DNA of 15,425 bases. It comes from Clostridia bacterium (lineage in GTDB: Bacteria > Bacillota > Clostridia > Christensenellales > UBA1242). The stretch covers positions 1 through 15,425 of the forward strand of contig JAFQBZ010000149.1 of assembly GCA_017399515.1 (NCBI GenBank). Direction: 5' to 3'. The notes beneath the pieces were generated by a model. It saw only the letters and a list, made by a program, of their open reading frames with translations, ran no database searches and had not been told where the DNA came from. Shown here one piece after another: positions 5,409 to 12,460 of the stretch. Made by a program: the position numbers and the translations under genes. The stretch's first letter is position 1. Each line of letters begins with the position of its first letter.

Positions 5409-8400
5409 ACTCACAATCGATGGTCTTAATAGTTTTGAAACCGAGCAAACTCTTGATTTTAGCAAACTTTCAGGCTCAGTGTTTGGCATTTTTGGAAAGA
5501 CCGGAAGTGGAAAGTCAACCATTTTAGACGCAATCACTTTGAGTCTTTATGGTGAAGTTGAAAGAAGCAAACAAAAAATTAACTTTATTAACACCAAGTG
5601 TCAAAGGGCAGTGGTGAGTTTAGAGTTTGAAATTTTCTCTGCTAGCAAAAACAGAAGATTTTTGGTGGTAAGAACATTCTCTAAAAAGAAGAACGGAATT
5701 GAATCAACAGCCGAACTTTTTGAACTTGAAAATGGTGAAAAGTGCATGGTCACCGAAGGTGTGACAAAGGTTGACAATAAAATTTTTGAAATTGTTGGTC
5801 TTGGAGCAAATGAGTTTGCAAAATGTATCGCGCTTCCACAGGGTGAATTCTCAGCCTTTTTGAAAGCACGCCCATCAGAGCGAACTGAAATAATGAGCAA
5901 TATTTTTGACCTTTCAAGGTATGGTGAAAAACTCACTGCTTCTGTTAAAAACAAGGTTAATGAATATGACAAGCAGGTGCTTGCACTCTCTTCAAGTTTA
6001 GAACTTGTAAAGTTTGCAACCGATGAACTTTTGGCTGAAGCAAAACTTCAAATGGAAACCGCAAAAACCGAATATGAAAAGACAAGTGAAGAACTTAAAC
6101 TGCTCGCTGAAGATTATGCAAAACAAAACACAGCATTCGAAAAGCAAGTGAAACTTGAAGAGGTTTTAAAGACTTTAGAAAAACTTGAAAAACAAAAACA
6201 AGAAATGGAAGGTCTTAAAGTTGAAGTTGAAAAGAATAAGGTTGCGAATGAAATTAAACCTTCTTATGAAAAACTTCAAAAAGATAAGGTTGATGAAAAA
6301 GAACTCACTGAAAAAATTGCAGGTCTTAATGAAATTAAACTTCAAAAACAAACCGAACTTCATGAAGCAAAGGCAGAGTTTGAAGACTTTAAAGTGGTTT
6401 ATGAATCAAAAATTGTTGAACTTAATTCAAAACTTGCACGCCTTGATAATCTTTTAAAGTTTGAAAATGATTTAAAGCAAACTGAAATCGAAAAAGAAAA
6501 GGTTTTAGAAAAGCAAAAAGAAACTGAAAAAACTTTAAATGAAAAATATGAAGGCTTAAATTATTTACTTTCAAGTGCTTCAAAAATTGAAGAAGAAATT
6601 GAAAAGATTGACGATTTTATTGAAGCCAATAAACCTGATGTTGATTTAAGTTATGCACTCGAGCAAACAAAGGGCATTGAAAGTGAAATCATTTTGATTG
6701 ATGACTTTGCTGCTGAAGTTGAAAAACTTGTTGATAAAACAAATTATGAACTTGAAATTGAACGCCAAGCATATAATGATTCAATAAAAGCCGAGCGTGA
6801 CTATACAAAGAAAGCCGAGCAAATTCAAAACTCAATCGAAGTTGCGTTTGAAGATGCCGACACAACCAACTTTGCAAAACTTAGAAGTTGCGACAAACAA
6901 ATTGAAGATATGAAAGAGGTAAAAACTCTTTGCAACGCACTTGATTCTGTTTTAACAAAAATTGATATTGACACCGAAAACAGACAAGCCACAATTATTG
7001 CGATAAACAGCCAAATTGAAGCCGAACAAATGGCTTATGGCAAACTTGAAAAAGATATTGAAGCAAAAGAGCGTGAACTTGCAATTCTTCGTGAAGAAAG
7101 AGAATCTATGCTTGGTGACAATGTCATTTCACTCATTTCTGAGCATTTGAATATTGGTGAAGAATGTCCGGTTTGTGCAAACAAGGTTGTTCATAAAATT
7201 TATGGCGACAAAGTTGACTTAAATTCTATTGAAAGCCAAATTAAAGAAGAAAACGAAAGCCTTAAAACACTTAGATATAACAGAGATAAAGCGTTTGCAA
7301 ATGTAATCACATTGAAGGCAAGAATTGAGTTTGAAAAAGCACAAATTGAAATCAATAAAGCCGAAATTGAAAAAATCTTCGAAGACAAACAAATGCTTTA
7401 TAAAAGATTCATTGAAGAAGATGACGGCGTTGAAGAAAGATTTAATAAACTTCAAACACTTATTGAAAACACAGCAAACAGTTTAGAAAGTTTGATTGCA
7501 CTTCAAGGTGAAGTTCGAACTGCTCATGAAAGGGTGGTTATCAGCAAAACTGAAGCCGGAACAAAAATCACAACTTATCAAAAACAACTCGAAGATTTGC
7601 TTGAAATTTTGTATAGTTTGCAAAGAAAGAAAGCCGAAAGAGAATTTGCAATTTTAAATATGCAAGAAAAATATGAAAATCTTAAAGAATATAAAAAGCA
7701 AATTGCTGAAGGCAAAAATATTGAACTTTTAATCGATAATAAAAAAGACGAAAAATATAAACTTCGCGAACGCCAAAATGAAATTAACAATGAGCGAATT
7801 GCAAAAGAAAAAGAGATTGCTGAAACCAAATCAGCCCTTGAAGTTCTTTATGAAAAAGAGGCAAATTGTGACAAACAAATCACAAACCTTAAAGCCGAAA
7901 TCATTGCAAGTGGTGTTCCTGAAAACACTTCTGTTGAAGAAGAAAAACAAGAAACCCAAAAAGAACTTTCAAAACTTAAATTTGACAACGAAAACACTAC
8001 CATTAAGTTTGAGTCTGCAAAAGACAATTTAAAGCGTGTTGAAAACGAATATGATGTCAAGTTTATGGTTTTAAATGAAAAGAGAAAAGAAATCAAAGAA
8101 CTTGAGGCTGAAGTTATTGAAAAAATGCTTAAAGCCGAGTTTGCATCGGGTGAAGCCCTTGAAAAATGTTTTGCTGAAAGTTATGAACTTAAGGTTAAAC
8201 AATCAAGACTTGATGAATATGAAGATGAACTTAGGTTTGCAAACCTTCAAAGAGAAGAACTTGAAAAAGATGTTGTTGTTTCACTTGATGAAAAAGAAAT
8301 TGCAGGTCTTAAATTGAAGATTGATGAACTTGACGCGAAGGTGAAAGAACTTTCTGCTGAAGTGGGAAAAACCAGCGCAGAGTTTAACAGAATTGCTGAC

Positions 8401-8955
8401 GCAAATGAAAAAAATAATGAGATTTCAAAAAATCTTAAAGAGTTCACTCATAAACTTGACCTTGCAAAAGAACTTTCTAGCGTGCTTAAAGGCAAAGCAC
8501 TTGCTGAATATGTTGCTGAAGAGTTCTTGAACGAAATCACAAACAGTGCAAACCAAAAACTTGGAATTTTAATGGACGGCAGATACACTTTGAAATTTGA
8601 AAACAAAGAGTTCTTTGTTGAAGATAATTTCAATGACGCAAAGGTGCGTCCTGCAAGCACACTCTCAGGTGGTGAAACCTTCCTTGTAAGTTTGAGTTTG
8701 GCGCTTTCAATTTCAAATGAAATCACAATGCTTTCAGAAAAGAGTATGGACTTCTTCTTCCTTGATGAAGGGTTTGGAACTCTTGATGCAGAACTTTGTG
8801 AAGCGGTTATCTCAGCACTTTATAAACTTGAAAGTCAAAACTTAAACATCGGTTTAATTTCGCATGTTGGCGAACTTGAAGAATCAATCAAAAATAAAGT
8901 TTTGGTTGAAAAAACTGCCGGCGGTTCAAAACTTAAAATTGTGCATAGTTTATAA
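5395..8955 (+). CDS. sbcC: SbcC, SMC-like ATPase subunit of the SbcCD complex
   Basis: Rad50-like ATPase that holds and opens DNA ends for SbcD. At 1186 residues it is slightly longer than typical family members. Walker A GKTGSGKS is at 34-41, followed by the Q-loop region (PQGEFSAFL). Two long Glu/Lys-rich coiled coils run from about 175 to 585 and 600 to 1030, separated by the zinc hook CPVC (591-594), almost exactly mid-protein. The C-terminal lobe has signature LSGGE (1090-1094), Walker B FFFLDE (D1124, E1125), D-loop GTLD and the ISHV switch histidine. The ATG at 5395 lies within the end of sbcD, with AGGAG about 6-8 bases upstream. The coding strand is strongly A-rich, a result of the Lys/Glu coiled coils and the genome's low GC. 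It appears complete. Confidence 0.97.
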   Translation: MKPIKLTIDGLNSFETEQTLDFSKLSGSVFGIFGKTGSGKSTILDAITLSLYGEVERSKQKINFINTKCQRAVVSLEFEIFSASKNRRFLVVRTFSKKKNGIESTAELFELENGEKCMVTEGVTKVDNKIFEIVGLGANEFAKCIALPQGEFSAFLKARPSERTEIMSNIFDLSRYGEKLTASVKNKVNEYDKQVLALSSSLELVKFATDELLAEAKLQMETAKTEYEKTSEELKLLAEDYAKQNTAFEKQVKLEEVLKTLEKLEKQKQEMEGLKVEVEKNKVANEIKPSYEKLQKDKVDEKELTEKIAGLNEIKLQKQTELHEAKAEFEDFKVVYESKIVELNSKLARLDNLLKFENDLKQTEIEKEKVLEKQKETEKTLNEKYEGLNYLLSSASKIEEEIEKIDDFIEANKPDVDLSYALEQTKGIESEIILIDDFAAEVEKLVDKTNYELEIERQAYNDSIKAERDYTKKAEQIQNSIEVAFEDADTTNFAKLRSCDKQIEDMKEVKTLCNALDSVLTKIDIDTENRQATIIAINSQIEAEQMAYGKLEKDIEAKERELAILREERESMLGDNVISLISEHLNIGEECPVCANKVVHKIYGDKVDLNSIESQIKEENESLKTLRYNRDKAFANVITLKARIEFEKAQIEINKAEIEKIFEDKQMLYKRFIEEDDGVEERFNKLQTLIENTANSLESLIALQGEVRTAHERVVISKTEAGTKITTYQKQLEDLLEILYSLQRKKAEREFAILNMQEKYENLKEYKKQIAEGKNIELLIDNKKDEKYKLRERQNEINNERIAKEKEIAETKSALEVLYEKEANCDKQITNLKAEIIASGVPENTSVEEEKQETQKELSKLKFDNENTTIKFESAKDNLKRVENEYDVKFMVLNEKRKEIKELEAEVIEKMLKAEFASGEALEKCFAESYELKVKQSRLDEYEDELRFANLQREELEKDVVVSLDEKEIAGLKLKIDELDAKVKELSAEVGKTSAEFNRIADANEKNNEISKNLKEFTHKLDLAKELSSVLKGKALAEYVAEEFLNEITNSANQKLGILMDGRYTLKFENKEFFVEDNFNDAKVRPASTLSGGETFLVSLSLALSISNEITMLSEKSMDFFFLDEGFGTLDAELCEAVISALYKLESQNLNIGLISHVGELEESIKNKVLVEKTAGGSKLKIVHSL

Positions 8956-9000
8956 AATTAATTACGCATAAAAATGTTTAAAAACAAAAATTTGCAAAAG

Positions 9001-9031
9001 AAAAACATCACCAATTTGGTGATGTTTTTTT
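9001..9031. terminator. Bidirectional terminator between sbcC and the glycosyltransferase gene
   Basis: Stem CATCACCA (9006-9013) with TGGTGATG (9017-9024) and a 3-base loop, flanked by five A's on the left and seven T's on the right. It can end transcription from sbcC (stop at 8955) on plus and from the convergent glycosyltransferase gene (stop at 9035) on minus. Confidence 0.9.
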
Positions 9032-9034
9032 GTT

Positions 9035-9949
9035 TTAATCATTTGGTTCAAGTGCTTTAAGTTCATCTAAAAATGGTGTGAGTTCTGCATATTTCCAAAA
9101 ATATTTATTATATTTTGAATCAATCTTAATCCAAGGTTTGCGGCTTCCTGAATAATGAATAATTTTTGGGTGTTTTTCACTTTCTAAAAATTCATTAAAA
9201 AGTGGTTTTGGAAGTGAGTGATATGTGCCATAAATGTCTTCCATAAAATTCCAGCCGGCGTCAATAATTGTTGTTGCGTCTTGGCAGAGAACATTCAAGA
9301 GATCTTGGTCATATTGCTTCCAATCTTTTGAAACAGCAAGGTTTAAAAGGTCTTTAACATCAAACTTTTCATTGAACCTTTGTGGGTTCATAACAAGCAC
9401 TGCTGAAAGCACATAGTTGTCAAAGTTTTTAATGTTAAGTTCACTGATTCTATATTTAGTTTTTTCATAGTTTTTGTTATAGCAATTTGAAATGCCTTCA
9501 TAATCACGAACAGCACCAATGAGTGAGTTTGAAAAGTCATATTTTAAGATGTTTGAAATGTCTTCCAAAACAACCACATCGGCGTCTAAAAAGATTACTT
9601 CTTTATATGATGGCATAAGTGCAGGAACAAGCACTCTATAATAAATTTCATCAGAAAATTTTGTGTTTGTTGGGTCTGACTCGGTGTAGAAACTATATCC
9701 ATAAACATAAGGACCAACATTAACAAATCTAATAGAAAAATTAGGTTTGTCAGCAATAAGTTTTCTAAGTTTCACTTGGTTTTCATCGCTAATGCTCGTC
9801 ATCAAAATAACAACATCATAGTTGTTTTCAGGGTTAGAGTTTTCGATTATTGATGAAATAGTCACTGCCATAAGTGGAACATATTTATCATTTGCCGAAA
9901 AGCAAACAGCCACATTATTCTTTTTAAATGCTGGTTTAATTTCTTCCAT
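9035..9949 (-). CDS. Family 8 glycosyltransferase
   Basis: Retaining transferase that moves a sugar from a nucleotide sugar (in characterised relatives UDP-galactose or UDP-glucose) to a cell-surface glycan or lipid-linked acceptor. The 304-residue product shows the GT8 order: an N-terminal nucleotide-binding strand (VAVCFSANDKYV, 13-24), the DxD metal motif in FLDADVVVLEDI (D122, D124), YDQDLLN (213-219) and the C-terminal H265-x-x-G-x-x-K-P-W motif. At 181-184 LSAV replaces the usual Asn-x-Gly-Val segment, so the acceptor or activity may differ. There is no membrane segment, so it probably acts at the inner face of the membrane. The ATG follows AGAGGTGA. It is a single-gene unit converging on sbcC. 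Which glycan it serves cannot be told from here. Confidence 0.92.
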   Translation of the reverse strand: MEEIKPAFKKNNVAVCFSANDKYVPLMAVTISSIIENSNPENNYDVVILMTSISDENQVKLRKLIADKPNFSIRFVNVGPYVYGYSFYTESDPTNTKFSDEIYYRVLVPALMPSYKEVIFLDADVVVLEDISNILKYDFSNSLIGAVRDYEGISNCYNKNYEKTKYRISELNIKNFDNYVLSAVLVMNPQRFNEKFDVKDLLNLAVSKDWKQYDQDLLNVLCQDATTIIDAGWNFMEDIYGTYHSLPKPLFNEFLESEKHPKIIHYSGSRKPWIKIDSKYNKYFWKYAELTPFLDELKALEPND

Positions 9950-9959
9950 AAGTCACCTC

Positions 9960-9985
9960 TAATTTAATTTTATCAAATTAAATTA
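9960..9985. promoter_or_regulatory. Inverted repeat upstream of the glycosyltransferase gene
   Basis: Perfect 11-base arms (9960-9970 and 9975-9985) around a TATC loop, starting directly upstream of the AGAGGTGA ribosome site. It overlaps the predicted -10 box and start of transcription. It would be an operator if that promoter is used, or an RNA hairpin if transcription starts further upstream. It is A/T-only, so chance is a real alternative. Confidence 0.4.
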
Positions 9986-9987
9986 TA
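9982..9987 (-). promoter_or_regulatory. Possible -10 box for the glycosyltransferase gene
   Basis: A perfect TATAAT on the minus strand. The sequence 17 bp upstream (TTTTTA, about 10005-10010) is a poor -35 box, so the promoter would be weak or need an activator. Predicted start near 9975. Confidence 0.4.
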
Positions 9988-10072
9988 TAAAGCAAATAAT
10001 ATGTTAAAAACTCTAAAAAAAATGCATAAAAAATAAAAATAATTAATATAAACAAAATTAATAATAAAATGC

Positions 10073-10097
10073 AAAAAAAAACAAGCCTTTCGGCTTG
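10073..10097 (-). terminator. Rho-independent terminator of the LOG-fold gene
   Basis: Read on the minus strand: CAAGCC, GAAA tetraloop, GGCTTG, then nine T's (10081-10073). It begins 16 bases after the stop codon at 10113. This is a classic stable terminator. Confidence 0.93.
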
Positions 10098-10112
10098 CTT
10101 TTAATGGTTTTA

Positions 10113-10676
10113 TTAGTTATTTCCTTCTTTTAAAAGTTTTTCACGGTTCTTATTAAGAACTGCAATAACTTCTTCGGCGGTGTTGCACCATGTGAAGAAT
10201 TTATATTGTGTTTCGTTCAAAACACCTGCTTCAAGCATAAAGTCGTTCATATCTTTAATGTGGTTATAGAAACCGTTGATGTTATAAACAACAACCTCGT
10301 CAGTGTCAAATTTGCTCTTGATTGAATCGGTAATCATATAAAGTTCAGCAAGTGTGCCATTTCCACCTGGAAGCACAATGGTTATATTGGTGTTTCTAAG
10401 TGCAACTTGTTGAAGCATAAAAAGGGTGTCAACAGCAGTGATTGAGTTTGCAATCATACCTTTTGCTTCGTGTGCATAAGGTGTTGGAACAATAATGTCA
10501 ACAAAGCCATCACCTTCAATCATTTTGCTATACATTGCACCAATTGAACCGGTTTGTGAACCAACGCACATAACTCCATCATGATTTGCTAAAATATTTT
10601 CAGCAATCTTGTCAATTCCTTCTAAATATTCTGGTTTAATTCTTGGGTCAACTGAACCACAAACAAAAACTTTCAT
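10113..10676 (-). CDS. LOG-like Rossmann-fold protein, possibly not a true LOG enzyme
   Basis: Member of the LOG (lysine decarboxylase-like) family. Characterised members hydrolyse cytokinin nucleotides or other nucleoside monophosphates to base plus ribose phosphate. The 187-residue product has the N-terminal VFVCGS strand, a glycine-rich VGSQTGSIGAM (38-48) and the hallmark PGGNGTLAEL (103-112, with E111 at the catalytic Glu position). In place of the usual M-H-E-R-K segment before it, this protein has LFMLQ (85-89), so the catalytic Arg is missing at its normal place. The nucleotide substrate or the reaction may therefore differ. The ATG at 10676 follows AAGGAG by 5 bases. An in-frame GTG at 10682 overlaps that site and is rejected. 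It is a single-gene unit with its own terminator. Confidence 0.85.
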   Translation of the reverse strand: MKVFVCGSVDPRIKPEYLEGIDKIAENILANHDGVMCVGSQTGSIGAMYSKMIEGDGFVDIIVPTPYAHEAKGMIANSITAVDTLFMLQQVALRNTNITIVLPGGNGTLAELYMITDSIKSKFDTDEVVVYNINGFYNHIKDMNDFMLEAGVLNETQYKFFTWCNTAEEVIAVLNKNREKLLKEGNN

Positions 10677-10700
10677 AAGCACTCCTTAAAATGTAAGTCT

Positions 10701-10729
10701 ATTTATCATAGTATTTCCAATTTATCATA
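10701..10729. repeat. Pair of 10-bp direct repeats in the LOG-fold gene promoter
   Basis: ATTTATCATA occurs at 10701-10710 and 10720-10729, a 19-bp period or roughly two helical turns. The distal copy contains the predicted -10 box and the proximal copy lies around the transcription start. This could be a pair of regulator half-sites or a duplicated -10 region. Confidence 0.45.
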
Positions 10730-10751
10730 ATGTTACAATTTTTGCAAACAA
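10724..10751 (-). promoter_or_regulatory. Probable promoter of the LOG-fold gene
   Basis: Read on the minus strand: TTGTTT (10746-10751), 16-bp spacer, TATGAT (10724-10729). The match is moderate. Predicted start near 10717, giving a leader of about 40 bases. Confidence 0.4.
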
Positions 10752-10778
10752 AAAATCACAAAACAAATAAATTGCCTA

Positions 10779-10807
10779 TTGAAAAATGAAAATGGTTATG
10801 TTATAAT
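10779..10807 (+). promoter_or_regulatory. SigA-type promoter of the 193-residue orphan gene
   Basis: TTGAAA (10779-10784), 17-bp spacer, TATAAT (10802-10807), with an extended -10 TG (TGTTATAAT). Predicted start near 10814, so the GGGAGA ribosome site lies at the very 5' end of a leader of about 17 bases. Confidence 0.85.
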
Positions 10808-10830
10808 TATTTTCGGGAGAATTAATAGTA

Positions 10831-11412
10831 ATGAAAAAATTTGAAAATTTAGAATCAGCAGACGGAATGATTAACGCTGAAATTCAAAAGATAGAGGCTG
10901 GAAACAGAAACGAATCAAACCTTCTTAAACTTGTTTTTTTAACAGAGTTCAAAAAGGCTCTTGAAAACAGTTGGCCAAGAATGAACAGCAGCAGAGATAA
11001 GGAAGATTCACAATATGTTTGGAGAGCGGTTTCAAATGAAATCAAATGGCTCAAAACACTTCTTCTTCAAGGAAAGTCTATTGCAATGACAAGTGACATT
11101 GATGCTTTGAAAACTTCAATGGGTGGAAATCAACAAATTGAAGAATTAAAATTTCAAAGAGATATGGCAAAGGCTGACTATTATAAAGGCGTGACAGATT
11201 ACGACAGAATTATGAAAGAACAAGCAGAGTTTAAAAGAGACGGTCTTTATGATGCCAAAATTGAAATGAGTGCAAAAGAAATTTTAGAAATCGTTAAAAC
11301 TTTTAGCGAAGAAGAAAAACTTGCTTTCTGGCTTGAATATTTTGCAAATGCAGACCAACTTATTTATGTTTCTCAATTTGAAACAAACAACAAAGGTCAA
11401 ATGGGAGAATAA
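10831..11412 (+). CDS. Uncharacterised 193-residue helical protein
   Basis: Not recognised. The product is charged, has no signal peptide or membrane segment, and is probably all-helical. Residues about 100-145 look like a coiled-coil or helical hairpin, and 148-185 have alternating acidic and aromatic residues (FSEEEKLAFWLEYF near 159-172). The ATG follows GGGAGA by about 10 bases. It is a single-gene unit with a strong extended -10 promoter and its own terminator, placed between convergent and divergent genes of unrelated function, so the context gives no clue. It shows no resemblance by eye to the 393-residue protein. Codon use and AT content match its neighbours, so nothing suggests recent transfer. 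Confidence 0.85.
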   Translation: MKKFENLESADGMINAEIQKIEAGNRNESNLLKLVFLTEFKKALENSWPRMNSSRDKEDSQYVWRAVSNEIKWLKTLLLQGKSIAMTSDIDALKTSMGGNQQIEELKFQRDMAKADYYKGVTDYDRIMKEQAEFKRDGLYDAKIEMSAKEILEIVKTFSEEEKLAFWLEYFANADQLIYVSQFETNNKGQMGE

Positions 11413-11443
11413 AAAAACGACTAAATTTTTAGTCGTTTTTTTT
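11411..11443. terminator. Bidirectional terminator between the orphan gene and the radical SAM gene
   Basis: Stem ACGACTAA with TTAGTCGT and a small A/T loop, flanked by seven A's on the left and eight T's (11436-11443) on the right. It begins within the stop codon of the plus-strand gene and ends 6 bases before the stop of the minus-strand gene at 11449. Confidence 0.9.
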
Positions 11444-11448
11444 GTTGC

Positions 11449-12357
11449 TTAAAAATCAAAATCATCGGTTTCTTCGTTAAAGTCAGGGGTGTAAATTGTT
11501 TCGGCACTTTCAAAGCCTTGTGTGAAAACATTGTTAAACTCAAGTTGAATCAAGTGATTCACCACTCGTTTATATTCAAGTGGCTTGATTTTTTGGTTAA
11601 GTTCTTCAAATTCAGTTGCTCTTGCCATTGGCACATATTGACTCATTAAACTGACATAAGTTTTGTTTCCAAGATTTTCGTTTATCCAATCCATAATCTT
11701 AATGCTGTCACCAGAGTGGGTTGGAAGAACCAAGTGCCTGATAATCATTCCTTTTTTCATTAAGCCATTTTCAAAAATATCTTCCGGCTGATTTTTTCGC
11801 ATTTCAAGAGTGGCACTTTTGCAGGTTTCAGGGTAGTTTTCAGCAAGTGAATATTTTTTTGAAAGTTCCTTATCAAAATATTTAAAGTCGGTGAGATAAA
11901 TATCAACATAATCTTTGATAAGTTTAATAGTTTCCGGCTTTTCATAACCTGAAGTGTTCCAAACAATAGGAATGTTTGGTCTGTAAATTTCAAGCGCTTC
12001 AATGATTTCGTGTGTGTAATGTGTTGGGGTCACAAGATTGATGTTGTTTGCGCCTTTTTCTTCAAGTTGTTTGAAAAGGTTTGCAAGCGATTTTGTGTCA
12101 ACTTCTTTGCCTTTTCCACCAGCGGAAATTTCAGCATTTTGACAATAACAGCATTTAAGTGTGCAGTTTGAAAAGAAAATTGCACCGCTTCCGTTTGCTT
12201 TTGTGGCGTTAGTGTCTTCACCAGAAATTGGTGGTTCTTCATAGTAGTGGAGCATAACCTTGCTAATTTTCACTTTGTTTGTGCCTTTGCAAAAACCAAC
12301 CGAATTTTCACGGTCTGCGTTGCAGTTTCTTGGGCAGATATTACATAAATTTTTCAT
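11449..12357 (-). CDS. PflX-type radical SAM protein (pyruvate formate-lyase activase-like)
   Basis: Radical SAM enzyme of the PflX group (COG1313), related to glycyl-radical-enzyme activases but with no settled substrate. The 302-residue product has an N-terminal cysteine cluster (C5, C8, C12, C23; CNICPRNC and GFC), the GSGAIFFSNC lead-in and the radical SAM motif C65-x3-C69-x2-C72, which holds the [4Fe-4S] cluster. The rest fits a partial TIM barrel (NLVTPTHYTHEI, TSGYEKPE, YLTDFKYF). The frame is open further upstream, but homology starts at this ATG. No ribosome site precedes it. Instead TATATT ends 6 bases before the ATG, so transcription probably starts at the initiation codon. No glycyl radical enzyme is encoded in the window, so activase function cannot be supported by context. 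Confidence 0.9.
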   Translation of the reverse strand: MKNLCNICPRNCNADRENSVGFCKGTNKVKISKVMLHYYEEPPISGEDTNATKANGSGAIFFSNCTLKCCYCQNAEISAGGKGKEVDTKSLANLFKQLEEKGANNINLVTPTHYTHEIIEALEIYRPNIPIVWNTSGYEKPETIKLIKDYVDIYLTDFKYFDKELSKKYSLAENYPETCKSATLEMRKNQPEDIFENGLMKKGMIIRHLVLPTHSGDSIKIMDWINENLGNKTYVSLMSQYVPMARATEFEELNQKIKPLEYKRVVNHLIQLEFNNVFTQGFESAETIYTPDFNEETDDFDF

Positions 12358-12363
12358 AGCACA

Positions 12364-12392
12364 AATATATAACCAAAAGTTGCAGTTGTCAA
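12364..12392 (-). promoter_or_regulatory. Promoter of the radical SAM gene, predicted leaderless start
   Basis: Read on the minus strand: perfect TTGACA (12387-12392), 17-bp spacer, TATATT (12364-12369), then TGTGCT and the ATG. A start 7 bases past the -10 box is the A of the ATG at 12357. Confidence 0.8.
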
Positions 12393-12406
12393 ATATTGTT
12401 AGTTTA

Positions 12407-12435
12407 TTGAAAAAAAATATTGTGTGTGTTATAAT
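12407..12435 (+). promoter_or_regulatory. SigA-type promoter of the rlmD-Nudix-miaA unit
   Basis: TTGAAA (12407-12412), 17-bp spacer, TATAAT (12430-12435), with an extended -10 TG. Predicted start near 12442. Its -35 box lies 14 bp from the -35 box of the divergent radical SAM promoter, so the two are back to back but do not overlap. Confidence 0.85.
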
Positions 12436-12460
12436 TAGGGCAGATAAGGAAGTTAAGCCT

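Noticed and set aside
10677..10682. GTG start two codons upstream for the LOG-fold gene
   Set aside because: The GTG overlaps the AAGGAG ribosome site. The ATG at 10676 is 5 bases from it.
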